Positions 16,437 to 24,492 of a stretch of DNA of 44,342 nucleotides are shown piece by piece. Origin of the DNA: a virus; IMG/VR virus record IMGVR_UViG_3300006805_000003, positions 1 to 44,342 of that record. One strand, written 5' to 3'. Position numbers and translations under genes: made by a program. The stretch's first letter is position 1. The number at the start of each line of letters is the position of its first letter. The notes below the pieces were generated by a model that saw nothing but the letters and a program-made list of their open reading frames with translations, was not told the DNA's origin and searched no databases.

Positions 16437-17901
16437 TTTGTTTGTACTTCTGCAAGCCGCCGGGATTACCTACGATGTTACCATTCTTGTCTGTCTGGGC
16501 CGAACCCCAGTTCCAGCCAGTCTTGGCCTCCGAAGGAACGATCAATACTCGATCGTGTTTAAGTTGGATCGGGATCTGCAACGCTTTGATGACTGACGGT
16601 AGGATTTCATCTTCAAGTTCCTCTGGGTACTGGACGACGATAGCATCATGGATTTGAAGAAGGACCTGACAGGTGTTCATCCGCCAAACCGCAAGCAGCC
16701 CCATGTTCAAAAGTTCGCCAATGACTGACTGAGGTTCAAAGGCGATTGCTTCTCGGATAGTGGTGTCATCATCGCGGCGCCCGAAAAAGTATCTCCGCAT
16801 ACCGAGCATCGTGGTGAGGAAACCTTTGGTGTAAAGTTCGGTAGCAACCCACTGATGCCACTTAGGAAACGCGGGAAACGCTTTGAAGTATTTGATCTGA
16901 AACTCCCCGATCGTAGTGGCCGGGAGGTTTGTGTGCTTGGACATTGTGTAGGGTTTGCCTCGATAGTTCGACCCGTGTCCGAGAACCTTTGCCATGTGGC
17001 GGAAAGAGTGCTGACGGTAGAATGGGCGTTCCGCAACCTCTTTATCACCCTTGGCCGTACCAACCCAGGGAAGTTCCGTCCACGCCATTTTACAGACTGT
17101 GGTATGAAGATCACCGGACTCACAAGCATCGAGGTAGCGTCCGTCATGGAAGAGGTTCCAATGGATGGCGCCGCAAGCGCGTGACTCAGCTTGTTCAAGG
17201 TCGATGTAAGCGAGCTTCATTCCCGGGTCTGCGGTAAAGACTGAGCGAAGGCGCTCCTCAACATTCTGAAGATTGGTGCCTGTACCAAAATCCGACATCG
17301 AGGAAGAGAACCGCCCAGTGGTTGTGCCGACAATGTTGTAACTTGTTCTCATCCGCCCGTCTTTGTCGATTTCAGTTGTGAGAACTGAGATTTTTTTCGC
17401 GAGATCTTTGAGGAAAAGAATACGCGAGATAAACGGGCGGGCGATGAAGTGAGCCGAAAGCTGCTCAAGAGCTTTACGGTCAGTGGTTGGGGTGTACTGA
17501 CCTTTGGAATTTCTCTTACGGATTGGCGGGAGGCCGAGGGTCTCGTAAAAGAACTTGACCAGCTGCGTGGGGGAGTTCCAGTTCAACTCAATCCCAAGAC
17601 CCTCACGAAGAAGGTACTTGAGATCAGCATCGACAGCCTCGAGATCTTTGCGGTAAGATGCTACGACTTTATCTCGAGTGGCTTTGTCAACGAGGATGCC
17701 ACGCATGTTCATCTCAAGAACAGGCGCTTGAAGTGCTCGACGGAAGTCGTAGGTTTTTTGAGAGACTTCGTCGAGCATAGGCTCGATCACTTCAAATACC
17801 TCGAGTGTGACGCAGCAGTCAAGACCGTTGTAGATCCAGCTGCGATGGTCTGGGTTGAGTTCGGTCTCTGGGGTAAGTTCGGACGTGTCGATAATTCTCA
17901 T
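16375..17901 (-). CDS. Family A DNA polymerase, polymerase part carrying exo motif III
   Basis: I start this gene at ATG 17901, whose ATGA overlaps the stop of the DUF7768-like gene; the open frame extends further upstream only as antisense-like sequence. The 508 residues contain motif A (AYIDLEQAESRACG, D234), motif B (RHMAKVLGHGSNYRG, R301/K305) and motif C (LLQIHDAIVVQY, H418-D419). Motif C has alanine where Escherichia coli Pol I has glutamate; phage enzymes vary here. Residues 24-28 (YNGLD) fit exonuclease motif III (YxxxD), whose partners I and II are in the separate gene at 18220. So this is the C-terminal piece of a split polymerase. It has no 5'-nuclease domain. Confidence 0.9.
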   Translation of the reverse strand: MRIIDTSELTPETELNPDHRSWIYNGLDCCVTLEVFEVIEPMLDEVSQKTYDFRRALQAPVLEMNMRGILVDKATRDKVVASYRKDLEAVDADLKYLLREGLGIELNWNSPTQLVKFFYETLGLPPIRKRNSKGQYTPTTDRKALEQLSAHFIARPFISRILFLKDLAKKISVLTTEIDKDGRMRTSYNIVGTTTGRFSSSMSDFGTGTNLQNVEERLRSVFTADPGMKLAYIDLEQAESRACGAIHWNLFHDGRYLDACESGDLHTTVCKMAWTELPWVGTAKGDKEVAERPFYRQHSFRHMAKVLGHGSNYRGKPYTMSKHTNLPATTIGEFQIKYFKAFPAFPKWHQWVATELYTKGFLTTMLGMRRYFFGRRDDDTTIREAIAFEPQSVIGELLNMGLLAVWRMNTCQVLLQIHDAIVVQYPEELEDEILPSVIKALQIPIQLKHDRVLIVPSEAKTGWNWGSAQTDKNGNIVGNPGGLQKYKQNDKRTYKRDAETPLLDRVVS

Positions 17902-18218
17902 GAGAGGATCTTCCGAAATTCGACTGGGATGCCGTAAAGACGAGCGTGGCGGATACCCTCGAGCATTCCTTGAGAGATCCCACGATCCTCGTAGACGACG
18001 CAAAGCTCTGCATGACGATACCAAGAGAGTCCGGCTGAAATTCCAAGATCACGTTCAGTCTCATTGGTGTCGTCAAGCACACCTTCCTGAGTGTAAAGAA
18101 GATGTGAAGCAAGTGGGGCTTCGCCAAGTTTCAGTGAATGATGAACACACTTGCGAGCATAGATGAGGTTTCTCTCCACATCGCCAGCGTAAGGTGACTC
18201 CAGAATAACCCGCTTCAT
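17898..18218 (-). CDS. DUF7768-like protein inserted between polymerase pieces
   Basis: This 106-residue protein matches the small DUF7768-like family: VILESPYAGD at the start, GEAPLASHLLYTQ in the middle, ERDLGISAGLSW, then EDRGISQGMLEGI and GIPVEFR. It resembles nucleoside 2-deoxyribosyltransferase/DUF4406-like folds, so nucleotide binding is plausible but unproven. ATG 18218 is preferred because AAGAGGG lies nine bases before it; the in-frame ATG at 18227 would abut that site. It sits one base after the exonuclease gene stop, and its own stop overlaps the polymerase start, filling exactly the gap between the two. Confidence 0.75.
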   Translation of the reverse strand: MKRVILESPYAGDVERNLIYARKCVHHSLKLGEAPLASHLLYTQEGVLDDTNETERDLGISAGLSWYRHAELCVVYEDRGISQGMLEGIRHARLYGIPVEFRKILS

Positions 18219-18219
18219 A

Positions 18220-19224
18220 TCATTCATCCCTCTTAACTGTTTCATGCTTTCGCATGAGCTTCCACCCGGCCTCGTTGGTGTAGACTGAGCCAAGGAAGTC
18301 AAGTCCCTTTGGCGACTCAGGCTGAAGGCTGTGGTGAAGCAGCATCGTGTCGTCAGAATAATTTTTAGTTGGTATGCCGTAACGTCTCCACAAAAAATGA
18401 ATATCGTAGATACCGTTCTGGCCGACCTTACGACATGGGAGGTTGAGGATATATCGGATCAACCCCCACACTGTCATTTCATCTTCAAGCGTTTTCCAGT
18501 AAGAACCATTCGGAGAAAGCTTCGAGGTAATCGGAATAACGAGCGCGAGATCTTTCGACGGGGCGAACCCGATCTCAGTGATCTGATCTCCAGCCGTTTC
18601 AATATCGAAGCTAAGTATCTTGCATGGAAGAATATAGCGCTCAATGAACTCTCGTATATCTTCGATGGTTGGATCAACCCAGATCAGTCGTTTTGGGCGA
18701 ACGACCTCAGGGAAAGCGGACTCACGCAGCGCCTTCTCAAAATCAAGGATGGTGACTGGACGGAGTGACCAGTCCTTGATGATGGAAAGAGGGTGGTAGG
18801 TCGGAAGAACCTTCAGACCGTGGATGCCGGAGGCACAGGTTCCTCGAACTTTACGGATTGCAGACGAACCCAAAGTGGCCCATGTTGCCGCAGCTCCAAG
18901 AGCGACGACAATATTTGGGGCAATGTCTCTAAGTTCAGCTTCGAAGGCTGTAACTTCTGAAGCGAATTCAGCACGGATATATTTTCCGGATCGGATTTGG
19001 CTCCGGCCAGGGATACCTGAAGTTTTAGGTCCACAGAAATAATCAATGTCATTGGATGGTCCTACTCGTTGTTTGATGACGTCAGTGAAATAACAATCGG
19101 CGCGACGGATGCCGGCCTCTTCGAGCATCTTGTTAAGGACGTAGGAGGTTTTGCCTACAAAGGACATATGGGCTGAGGCTTCAGCGTCCCCGTAATAATC
19201 TCCGACGAAAGCGATGTTTGGCAT
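18220..19224 (-). CDS. UDG-like domain fused to 3'-5' exonuclease (split polymerase N-part)
   Basis: This 334-residue protein has two domains. Residues 1-170 resemble family 4/5 uracil-DNA glycosylases: an opening FVGDYYGD, SFVGKTSYVLNKML, and a C-terminal LPTYHPLSI motif with H144. Residues ~200-320 carry DnaQ-type exonuclease motif I (LSFDIETAG, D207/E209) and motif II (VGQNGIYDIHFL, D274), plus YSDDTMLLHHSL. Motif III is absent and instead begins the polymerase gene at 17901. SPO1-like phages also fuse a UDG-like domain to Pol A, but in one chain. Genuine glycosylase activity is uncertain because the first motif deviates from the usual GEAPG. Confidence 0.85.
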   Translation of the reverse strand: MPNIAFVGDYYGDAEASAHMSFVGKTSYVLNKMLEEAGIRRADCYFTDVIKQRVGPSNDIDYFCGPKTSGIPGRSQIRSGKYIRAEFASEVTAFEAELRDIAPNIVVALGAAATWATLGSSAIRKVRGTCASGIHGLKVLPTYHPLSIIKDWSLRPVTILDFEKALRESAFPEVVRPKRLIWVDPTIEDIREFIERYILPCKILSFDIETAGDQITEIGFAPSKDLALVIPITSKLSPNGSYWKTLEDEMTVWGLIRYILNLPCRKVGQNGIYDIHFLWRRYGIPTKNYSDDTMLLHHSLQPESPKGLDFLGSVYTNEAGWKLMRKHETVKRDE

Positions 19225-19264
19225 AGTGAATGGACCTTATGTTTTCCATCGGAAAAGGTATGGC

Positions 19265-19447
19265 TCAATCACCCGTGTAAGGTGAAAGATCTTCCAGCCT
19301 TTTTATTGTGGGGTTAGGTAACGGATCAGCCTGGGCTTGGATGATGTAGAAAACAACCTCGCGGAAAATGAACTTGCGAACGATCCAGTACGAGACGCCA
19401 TCACACATAACTCTGTCACCTTCGGATGGATAGTATCGCCATTTCAT
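19265..19447 (-). CDS. Hypothetical protein, 60 aa
   Basis: The start ATG overlaps the stop of the ParB-methyltransferase gene as ATGA, which supports a real, translationally coupled gene. The product is aromatic-rich (WRYYPSEGDRV, YWIVRKFIFREVVFYII) and looks like a small beta domain. I do not recognise a family. It lies 40 bases upstream of the UDG-exonuclease gene. Confidence 0.6.
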   Translation of the reverse strand: MKWRYYPSEGDRVMCDGVSYWIVRKFIFREVVFYIIQAQADPLPNPTIKRLEDLSPYTGD

Positions 19448-20724
19448 ATGCGTAGCCTCCGTGCTCGGTTGAGTTCTTCCTGAGCGATCTTGGCGAACTC
19501 AGGGTTGAGTTCAGTGCCGACGACAAACTTGGCGCCAAGGGACTCCGCTGCACGAAGAGCGCTACCACCGCCGCAGGTCGGGTCGAGCATGATGGTGTTG
19601 GTGTCAACCAGCATACGGAAGAAGTGGCGGAGCATTGCCTCAGGTTTCTCGGACATGTGGATGTTGCGCGAGGTGGGTGCGGCATAGGCATTGGCAACGG
19701 CCTGAACAACAGGTCGATCACCCAGGCGCATGAGGAGTGCGGTCTCGTAGATACGACGAGGGCCGCGAGTTGGGTCGGGCAGAATGCCTACGTTGTCGCT
19801 CTTGAGCCAGATCAGCGGGAACGGCTCGATCATAACATCGCTGTTGTCGGCGAAGAAGTCCAACGTCTGCTGATAGTATTTCATCGAGAACCAGAACAGG
19901 ATATGGCAGGACGGGGTAGTGATTTTGGGAATGGCTTCACAAAGTGCTCGGCACAGATCCCAGTACACATCCTCGCTGTCAGCGTAACCGCCGTGGGCTG
20001 CTGCTGAACCTTGATCAGATTTATCCATCCCGACTCCGTATGGGAAGTCGCAGTGAATGAAGTTGAAGCGCGGGCCGGAATAGGTCTTTGACCACTCAGA
20101 GAAGTTGGTGTTGATGATGGACTGAGGGAGCGGTGTCTCGGCGATTTTCTCGATGACAGGGGCGCCGACGAGGGCCTTGATAGCGTCAACTTCCTGAGTG
20201 TCCTTGCGGGCTTTAGCCCGCTCAGTGATGCCGCGAGCGACTGAGAACTTCGGCGCTGCGATGACACGCTCGTTACCATCGAGGATTTCAGCGGCGATGG
20301 CAAGGGTCTGAGAGACGTTGTACTGGGACAGGCCGAGGGCTTCAGCGGTTTTCAGCTGAGTCCACTCAGGATCTTTCGCCTTGCGGAGTTCGTTGTAGCG
20401 CTGAACCGCGAGGCACTGATCCTTCCAAGGGATGTCAAGGCGCTTGATGTTTTCCTCGAGCTCGATAGCTTGAAGAACATCAGACTCAACTTCATCAGTG
20501 TACTGGCAGGTGATGTGGGTCCATCCGAGAGACTTTACGGCGGTGAGGCGGCGCTCACCCGCGACGAGGATGTTGTCGCGAGTAACAACGATAGCGTTGA
20601 TGAGGCCACGCTCGGCGATTGACTGAGCGAGTTCCTCGATCCCGGTAAGTTCACGGCGCTGACGACTGTCGCGCTCGACGATAATACGTTCGACGGAGAT
20701 GTTGTGGTATTGGCCTGAAGTCAT
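19444..20724 (-). CDS. ParB-like nuclease domain fused to DNA methyltransferase
   Basis: Start ATG 20724 has GGTGA five bases upstream; a TTG five codons earlier is less likely. The 426 residues begin with a ParB/Srx domain (ELAQSIAERGLINAIVV, then VAGERRLTAVKSLGW), followed by a helix-turn-helix-like region (AEALGLSQYNVSQTL). The C-terminal half is an amino-methyltransferase with motif IV DFPYG preceding motif I LDPTCGGGSALRAAE, the beta-class order. The first proline of the usual DPPY is replaced by phenylalanine. It probably methylates phage DNA against host restriction; no cognate endonuclease is present. Confidence 0.85.
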   Translation of the reverse strand: MTSGQYHNISVERIIVERDSRQRRELTGIEELAQSIAERGLINAIVVTRDNILVAGERRLTAVKSLGWTHITCQYTDEVESDVLQAIELEENIKRLDIPWKDQCLAVQRYNELRKAKDPEWTQLKTAEALGLSQYNVSQTLAIAAEILDGNERVIAAPKFSVARGITERAKARKDTQEVDAIKALVGAPVIEKIAETPLPQSIINTNFSEWSKTYSGPRFNFIHCDFPYGVGMDKSDQGSAAAHGGYADSEDVYWDLCRALCEAIPKITTPSCHILFWFSMKYYQQTLDFFADNSDVMIEPFPLIWLKSDNVGILPDPTRGPRRIYETALLMRLGDRPVVQAVANAYAAPTSRNIHMSEKPEAMLRHFFRMLVDTNTIMLDPTCGGGSALRAAESLGAKFVVGTELNPEFAKIAQEELNRARRLRI

Positions 20725-20737
20725 CGAAGTCACCAGC

Positions 20738-20766
20738 AAAAATGGGCAGGGGTGTTAGCCCTGCCC
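20738..20766 (-). terminator. Rho-independent terminator, leftward
   Basis: An 8-bp stem (20744-20751 with 20759-20766, 7-base loop) is followed on the minus strand by AT5. It lies in the 60-base gap between the gene at 20788 and the ParB-methyltransferase start, so it could lower expression of the downstream polymerase cluster relative to the recombination genes. Confidence 0.75.
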
Positions 20767-20787
20767 GGTTGAAAGAATGGATGAAGA

Positions 20788-21222
20788 TCAGGCCGGGATC
20801 ATTTCCTTGATCTCGGCATAGATCTCGGTGCCATCCTTCGAGGGGCGATGACCGATAACACCACGGAAAGTCTTGCCGGGGATTTCGGTGAAGAGTTCAC
20901 CCAGCGACTTGCCATCGCCGTCGATGCCGAGGGTTTCAACGAGGAACTTCTTCGAGCGCCAAGCTGCATCTTCGGTCAGGAACAGAGTGACGAACAGGGT
21001 CTTTTCCGAAACACCACCAGCTTCGATGAGTGCTTCGTCGTCAACGTCCTCACCAGCCTGGAGCACCTTGACCTTGATCTTGATTGCGTCGGTCTGATTG
21101 GCGCCGAGCTTGACGTATTCACCTGCACCGTCGATGAGGCAAAGATAGGTGCCGACCGGCAGGGGCTTCGGCTTTTCGATCTGATCAACTTTTTTGGAGA
21201 GGATATCTGCGAAATTGGACAT
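20788..21222 (-). CDS. Hypothetical protein, possible ssDNA-binding protein
   Basis: This 144-residue protein starts MSNFADILSKKVDQIEKPK, then LPVGTYLCLIDG, and has a central beta-rich part with TLFVTLFLTEDAAWRSKKFL and ending GTEIYAEIKEMI. This layout is shared by phage proteins encoded beside Sak4-like ATPases and often suspected of binding single-stranded DNA; I am not certain of the family. It has AGGA eight bases before ATG. It is separated by 54 bases from the Sak4-like gene and followed by a terminator. Confidence 0.55.
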   Translation of the reverse strand: MSNFADILSKKVDQIEKPKPLPVGTYLCLIDGAGEYVKLGANQTDAIKIKVKVLQAGEDVDDEALIEAGGVSEKTLFVTLFLTEDAAWRSKKFLVETLGIDGDGKSLGELFTEIPGKTFRGVIGHRPSKDGTEIYAEIKEMIPA

Positions 21223-21276
21223 GATTGTTTTTTCCTGTTTTGAGGTACTGTGTGTTGTGTGGGCTGATGCCCGGTA

Positions 21277-22065
21277 TTACCCACCGCGAGCGATCTTGAA
21301 GAAGTCTGCAAGACCTGTCTCGGTAGGGAATGAGTTCGGCGTATCGAATGACGCCGCGTTTTTGAGGTCAACCATCGCGGTTGACTGTGTACGGATTTGG
21401 CGCTTGCCGGTGGAGCCTGAGCCAACAGTCTCGCACATGAGAACGGAGTTGAAATACGCAGGGATCTTCGGGGACAAGGCCGCGCCGACTGATGTCGGGT
21501 AGGCTTTGGTTGTGCCGTCTGGACGGTCCATGTATTTCATGTGAGCGATGACGATCACGTTGGTCTTGAAGTTGGACGAGGTGATCTGGCTGATCATAGC
21601 CTCGACAGCTTGCTGAGCGTGACCGAAGATCTGACGCTTGTCCTTGGCGCCTGGGTTGAGGGATGTTGCCCAGTTGAAAGCTGCGTCAGACATGAAGGTG
21701 AGAGTGTCGATGACGACAACATGCTCAGGACCGAGTTCACCGAGCTTGCTACCATCTTCCCATTTGTCGAGGGACTTGATGGCGTCAGAGAACGCAGACG
21801 GGATGCCGTCGAAGATGACACCCTGAGGGGACTGACCTTTGATCTTGTCGCGGAAAGATTTGAAGTCCACGTTGGCGAGTGCCTTCGGGTCACGACGCTT
21901 AATCAACTGGACGAGAGGATCGAGGCCGTTGTCGAAGTCGAGGATGTGGAGCTTGTAGCCGGCGAGGGCGAGGGAGGCGAGGGCTGAGGTTTTGCCTGAG
22001 CCGGAGTCGCCTTGAAGGAGGAGCTTGGTGATTTTGGATGATTGGTGGTCAGCGAGCGATGGCAT
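21277..22065 (-). CDS. Sak4-like RecA-fold ATPase (ssDNA annealing)
   Basis: The 262-residue product has Walker A GDSGSGKTSALASLA (residues ~19-33), HILDFDNGLDPL, Walker B HVVVIDTLTFMSDA, and a VIVIAHMKY segment, all characteristic of the Sak4 group of single-domain RecA-like phage recombinases. These work with an SSB to anneal or pair ssDNA. The neighbouring candidate ssDNA-binding protein and the Cas4/RecB-like nuclease suggest a phage recombination module. AAGGA lies before the ATG at 22065. Confidence 0.85.
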   Translation of the reverse strand: MPSLADHQSSKITKLLLQGDSGSGKTSALASLALAGYKLHILDFDNGLDPLVQLIKRRDPKALANVDFKSFRDKIKGQSPQGVIFDGIPSAFSDAIKSLDKWEDGSKLGELGPEHVVVIDTLTFMSDAAFNWATSLNPGAKDKRQIFGHAQQAVEAMISQITSSNFKTNVIVIAHMKYMDRPDGTTKAYPTSVGAALSPKIPAYFNSVLMCETVGSGSTGKRQIRTQSTAMVDLKNAASFDTPNSFPTETGLADFFKIARGG

Positions 22066-22276
22066 CTGGTATTTCCTTGTAGGTTACTGTTAATTCTTTG
22101 TAAAAGTTAAATGCTTCTCTTTTAACACTCTCCGCAGTGTATGGAGCGGAGAACTTAATTTCAGGCCACCGAGTGGTTATAGCTTTAACCATAGCATTTC
22201 CTGGAGTAATATCCTCCACAATAAACAGATAGATTTCTTCAGCGAAATCGTCGAAAACTGCTACAGCATAGCGCAT
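22049..22276 (-). CDS. Hypothetical protein, 75 aa
   Basis: ATG 22276 overlaps the nuclease gene stop (TGATG), and the 3' end overlaps the Sak4-like gene by 17 bases, so it is tightly coupled to both. The product has an alternating hydrophobic start (MRYAVAVFDDFAEEIYLFIV) and a charged C-terminal helix. No family recognised. Its position inside the nuclease/recombinase pair suggests a role in the same process. Confidence 0.6.
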   Translation of the reverse strand: MRYAVAVFDDFAEEIYLFIVEDITPGNAMVKAITTRWPEIKFSAPYTAESVKREAFNFYKELTVTYKEIPDAIAR

Positions 22277-23220
22277 CAACGTATCTCCAAAGGGTTCCAA
22301 ATCTTCTTCACGAAGTCCGCTTTGAGAAACTCTTGGCGGACCTCTGGGTCTTTGGAGCAGATCCGCCGGAATGGACAGCCTCCGTATTTATGGCATGACT
22401 TGTCGTTCATCGGCCAATGGTTTCGCTCTGCGGAGCGAGCCGCGAGAAGGATGTACTCGCGGGTGTCGTGTAGCCATTCGTTGATCTGGTTTGTGGTGCG
22501 ATAGGTGAACCCACGCTCGAACCGAGAGAACCCAACCGCGATCTGGACTGCGTTGATGATGACGCCTTTGACTGGGGCTTGGTAGATGATCTGCGAAGCG
22601 GCGGTGTAAAGTGTCATCTGGTTGTCAGGGTTGTACTGATCGAAGTAGTACGAACTGACTGTCGATGTGGCAGTCTTATGATCCATGACGTACTGCGAGC
22701 CTTGGAACTCCACGACACGATCAAGGTGCCCGCACAGAAGCATATCGTCAATTTGTAGTTTGAACGAAAGTTCCACTGCCGGCTTCCCGGAGGCAAGGAT
22801 GACTGTTTTGGCTGGATCATTTTGGAATTGCTCGACGTACCAGACAAGCGAGCGAACAAGGTTCTCGCGGGTCTTGAGGTTATGCTCGGAGTCCCAGGGA
22901 GTCCCGGTCCCAGGGACCGGTTTGCCTTCAGCATCTTTGTCATGGACCCAGGTTTCAAGCATGGCTTTGAAAACCATTTTTGAAGTGGCCTCGTCGTGGG
23001 TCAGACCAGCTGCGCGGTCATGCTCGTAATGTTCAAGACATGAATGGTAGATCTGACCGAAGATCAGATGGACTGAAATGCCGCGAGGCGCCCAGTTCTC
23101 GATCATGCGGTAGTAATACATTCGAGGACATTCTTTGAACATACCAAGAGAGGTGGAGTCCCAAGCGTACTGAATGTTGGTGCCCTCGAAGAAAGGCGAT
23201 GGGGCGATGGAGGTGGACAT
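22276..23220 (-). CDS. Cas4/RecB-like PD-(D/E)XK exonuclease
   Basis: This 314-residue protein has an N-terminal cysteine (KECPRMYYYR, C31), a FGQIYHSCLEHY helix, the nuclease core GHLDRVVEF then YVMDHKTAT (D and DxK), a Q helix (NPDNQMTLYTAA), and a C-terminal SCHKYGGCPFRRIC cluster. The four cysteines would hold a 4Fe-4S cluster as in Cas4 and AddB-type nucleases. It probably resects DNA ends for the Sak4-like annealer. AGGA eight bases before the start lies inside the last codons of the upstream gene. Confidence 0.85.
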   Translation of the reverse strand: MSTSIAPSPFFEGTNIQYAWDSTSLGMFKECPRMYYYRMIENWAPRGISVHLIFGQIYHSCLEHYEHDRAAGLTHDEATSKMVFKAMLETWVHDKDAEGKPVPGTGTPWDSEHNLKTRENLVRSLVWYVEQFQNDPAKTVILASGKPAVELSFKLQIDDMLLCGHLDRVVEFQGSQYVMDHKTATSTVSSYYFDQYNPDNQMTLYTAASQIIYQAPVKGVIINAVQIAVGFSRFERGFTYRTTNQINEWLHDTREYILLAARSAERNHWPMNDKSCHKYGGCPFRRICSKDPEVRQEFLKADFVKKIWNPLEIR

Positions 23221-23222
23221 GG

Positions 23223-23432
23223 TTAAAGTCCTAGATCTTCGAGGTTGAGTTGGGCGACTGGCTCGAGTTTCTTGGTGAGGGAAACGGATTTGGACGGCTT
23301 GGTTTTGCCGGCTGTCTTATCGCCCTTCATGTAGTTCTCGCGGTACTCGCGGAGGCGGGTCACAATTTTCTCGAGGTCGAGTTTGCTGAACCCGAGTGGG
23401 TCACGGTCGAAGAGTTCGTCAAGGTCACTCAT
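23223..23432 (-). CDS. Small acidic protein ending LEDLGL, 69 aa
   Basis: ATG 23432 has GGAG six bases upstream and overlaps the previous gene by eight bases. The product starts MSDLDELFDRDPLGFSKLD, has a basic middle (MKGDKTAGKTKPSK) and ends in QLNLEDLGL. The final DLGL codons contain the AGGA used as ribosome binding site by the nuclease gene. Family unknown. Confidence 0.65.
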   Translation of the reverse strand: MSDLDELFDRDPLGFSKLDLEKIVTRLREYRENYMKGDKTAGKTKPSKSVSLTKKLEPVAQLNLEDLGL

Positions 23433-23640
23433 TGATGTCTCCAAGTGAGATTTCGAGGGAGCCGACAGGCTGAACCTGCTCGACTTTGGCATTGACCTTT
23501 GCGAGGTAGGCTGACACAAGAACCCGGATAACTCGGGCGCCTTTTTGATCGCCATGAAGTTCGCGGATTTTGGCCATGTCGCCTTGGAAGAGGTTGAGTG
23601 TAACCTTCTCCAAGGGTTTATCTTCTTTACGCCGAGCCAT
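23425..23640 (-). CDS. Small basic protein, possible ribbon-helix-helix fold
   Basis: ATG 23640 has GGAGG six bases upstream; the in-frame start at 23658 is inside the preceding gene. The 71-residue product has a short strand (KVTLNLFQGD) followed by two helices (MAKIRELHGDQKGARVIRVLVSAYL), a size and pattern compatible with a ribbon-helix-helix DNA-binding protein. Its operon lies between recombination and early genes. The fold call is tentative. Confidence 0.55.
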   Translation of the reverse strand: MARRKEDKPLEKVTLNLFQGDMAKIRELHGDQKGARVIRVLVSAYLAKVNAKVEQVQPVGSLEISLGDINE

Positions 23641-23857
23641 CAATTGCCTCCGGGTCAATTCTTTTATGGACGAGCCATATGTGGTTGGGGTTTGTCGGCG
23701 AGATTACGATGGAGATTTTAGCGAAGTCCTCTTCCATTGCATCACGACGAGCAGCGTAGAGGCGCTGCCTTAGACGTTCAGGGTCGTTAGTCTCAATGAC
23801 AATGCCGACAGGTTGGGCAAGTGCCAAGTACCAAAATTCTACAAAATTAACGACCAT
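23627..23857 (-). CDS. Hypothetical protein, 76 aa
   Basis: ATG 23857 is preceded by GGAGAG seven bases upstream, immediately after a strong terminator hairpin. Residues 1-20 are aromatic/hydrophobic (MVVNFVEFWYLALAQPVGIV), followed by a charged helix with RLRQRLYAARRDAME and a C-terminal strand (ISIVISPTNPNHIWLV). I do not recognise a family. Confidence 0.6.
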   Translation of the reverse strand: MVVNFVEFWYLALAQPVGIVIETNDPERLRQRLYAARRDAMEEDFAKISIVISPTNPNHIWLVHKRIDPEAIDGSA

Positions 23858-23869
23858 GAAAGTCTCTCC

Positions 23870-23909
23870 AAAAAATGACCGGCAGGAGAATGGGGGCTCC
23901 TGCCGGTCA
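23870..23909 (-). terminator. Strong rho-independent terminator, leftward
   Basis: A perfect 13-bp inverted repeat (23876-23888 with 23897-23909, 8-base loop) is followed on the minus strand by T6 (complement of 23870-23875). It follows the gene at 23965-24492, which also has its own promoter, so that gene is likely a separately controlled, abundant product. Confidence 0.88.
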
Positions 23910-23964
23910 CTCAAAAGGTCTCGGGAAAGATCATGCTGAGAAGAAACCCAAGACCTTGAGAGGT

Positions 23965-24492
23965 TTAGGCTGCTTCTTCAGCGGCGGTCGGAGCGTCCGG
24001 GATTTCCGAAACGATATCGCCGAGTTCAGCCGAGGCGACTGCACGAGCTTCCTCGATGCGCTTGGTGGCCAGTGCCCAGAACGGAGCGCCCTTGCCATCC
24101 TTGTCCTTGATGAGGTTCTCGGCGGCAAGCGTAACCTGCTCGGCGGATGCCTTCTTGGACTGAGCCTTGAGCAATTCGCGGATGCGGCTCTTGGCAAGGT
24201 TGATGGCTTCGCGCTCGACGGGATCGGCCACGGTGCGAGTACCGGCAGCACGGACACCGAACTGGTATTCGCCAGCGTAGGCGTCGAGTTCTTCCTGCAG
24301 CTTGACCAGATCAGCATCATCGCCCGCGTCCTTCACCTTTTTGGCGAAGTTGTTGCGGAGGTTTTCGTGATAGGTCTGGTTGAGAGCGGAGGCTTCACCT
24401 TCGGTGAGGACGTTGCCTGCAGCGTAGCGGACCGGAACCTCAAAGGTCTTGCCAGCGATGGTGATTTCGGTCTTTTCAAGTTCCTGCGTCAT
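23965..24492 (-). CDS. Abundant early protein of unknown function, 175 aa
   Basis: ATG 24492 has GGAGA nine bases upstream; the longer frame from 24528 overlaps the untranslated leader. The product opens MTQELEKTEITIAGKTFEVP, then GEASALNQTYHENLRNNFAKK, with an alanine-rich helical C-terminus (EEARAVASAELGDIV). Similar proteins occur in many phages without known function. It is the only gene here bounded by a candidate promoter (24560-24588) and a strong terminator (23870-23909), which suggests high, independent expression, perhaps as a DNA-coating or structural protein. Confidence 0.65.
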   Translation of the reverse strand: MTQELEKTEITIAGKTFEVPVRYAAGNVLTEGEASALNQTYHENLRNNFAKKVKDAGDDADLVKLQEELDAYAGEYQFGVRAAGTRTVADPVEREAINLAKSRIRELLKAQSKKASAEQVTLAAENLIKDKDGKGAPFWALATKRIEEARAVASAELGDIVSEIPDAPTAAEEAA

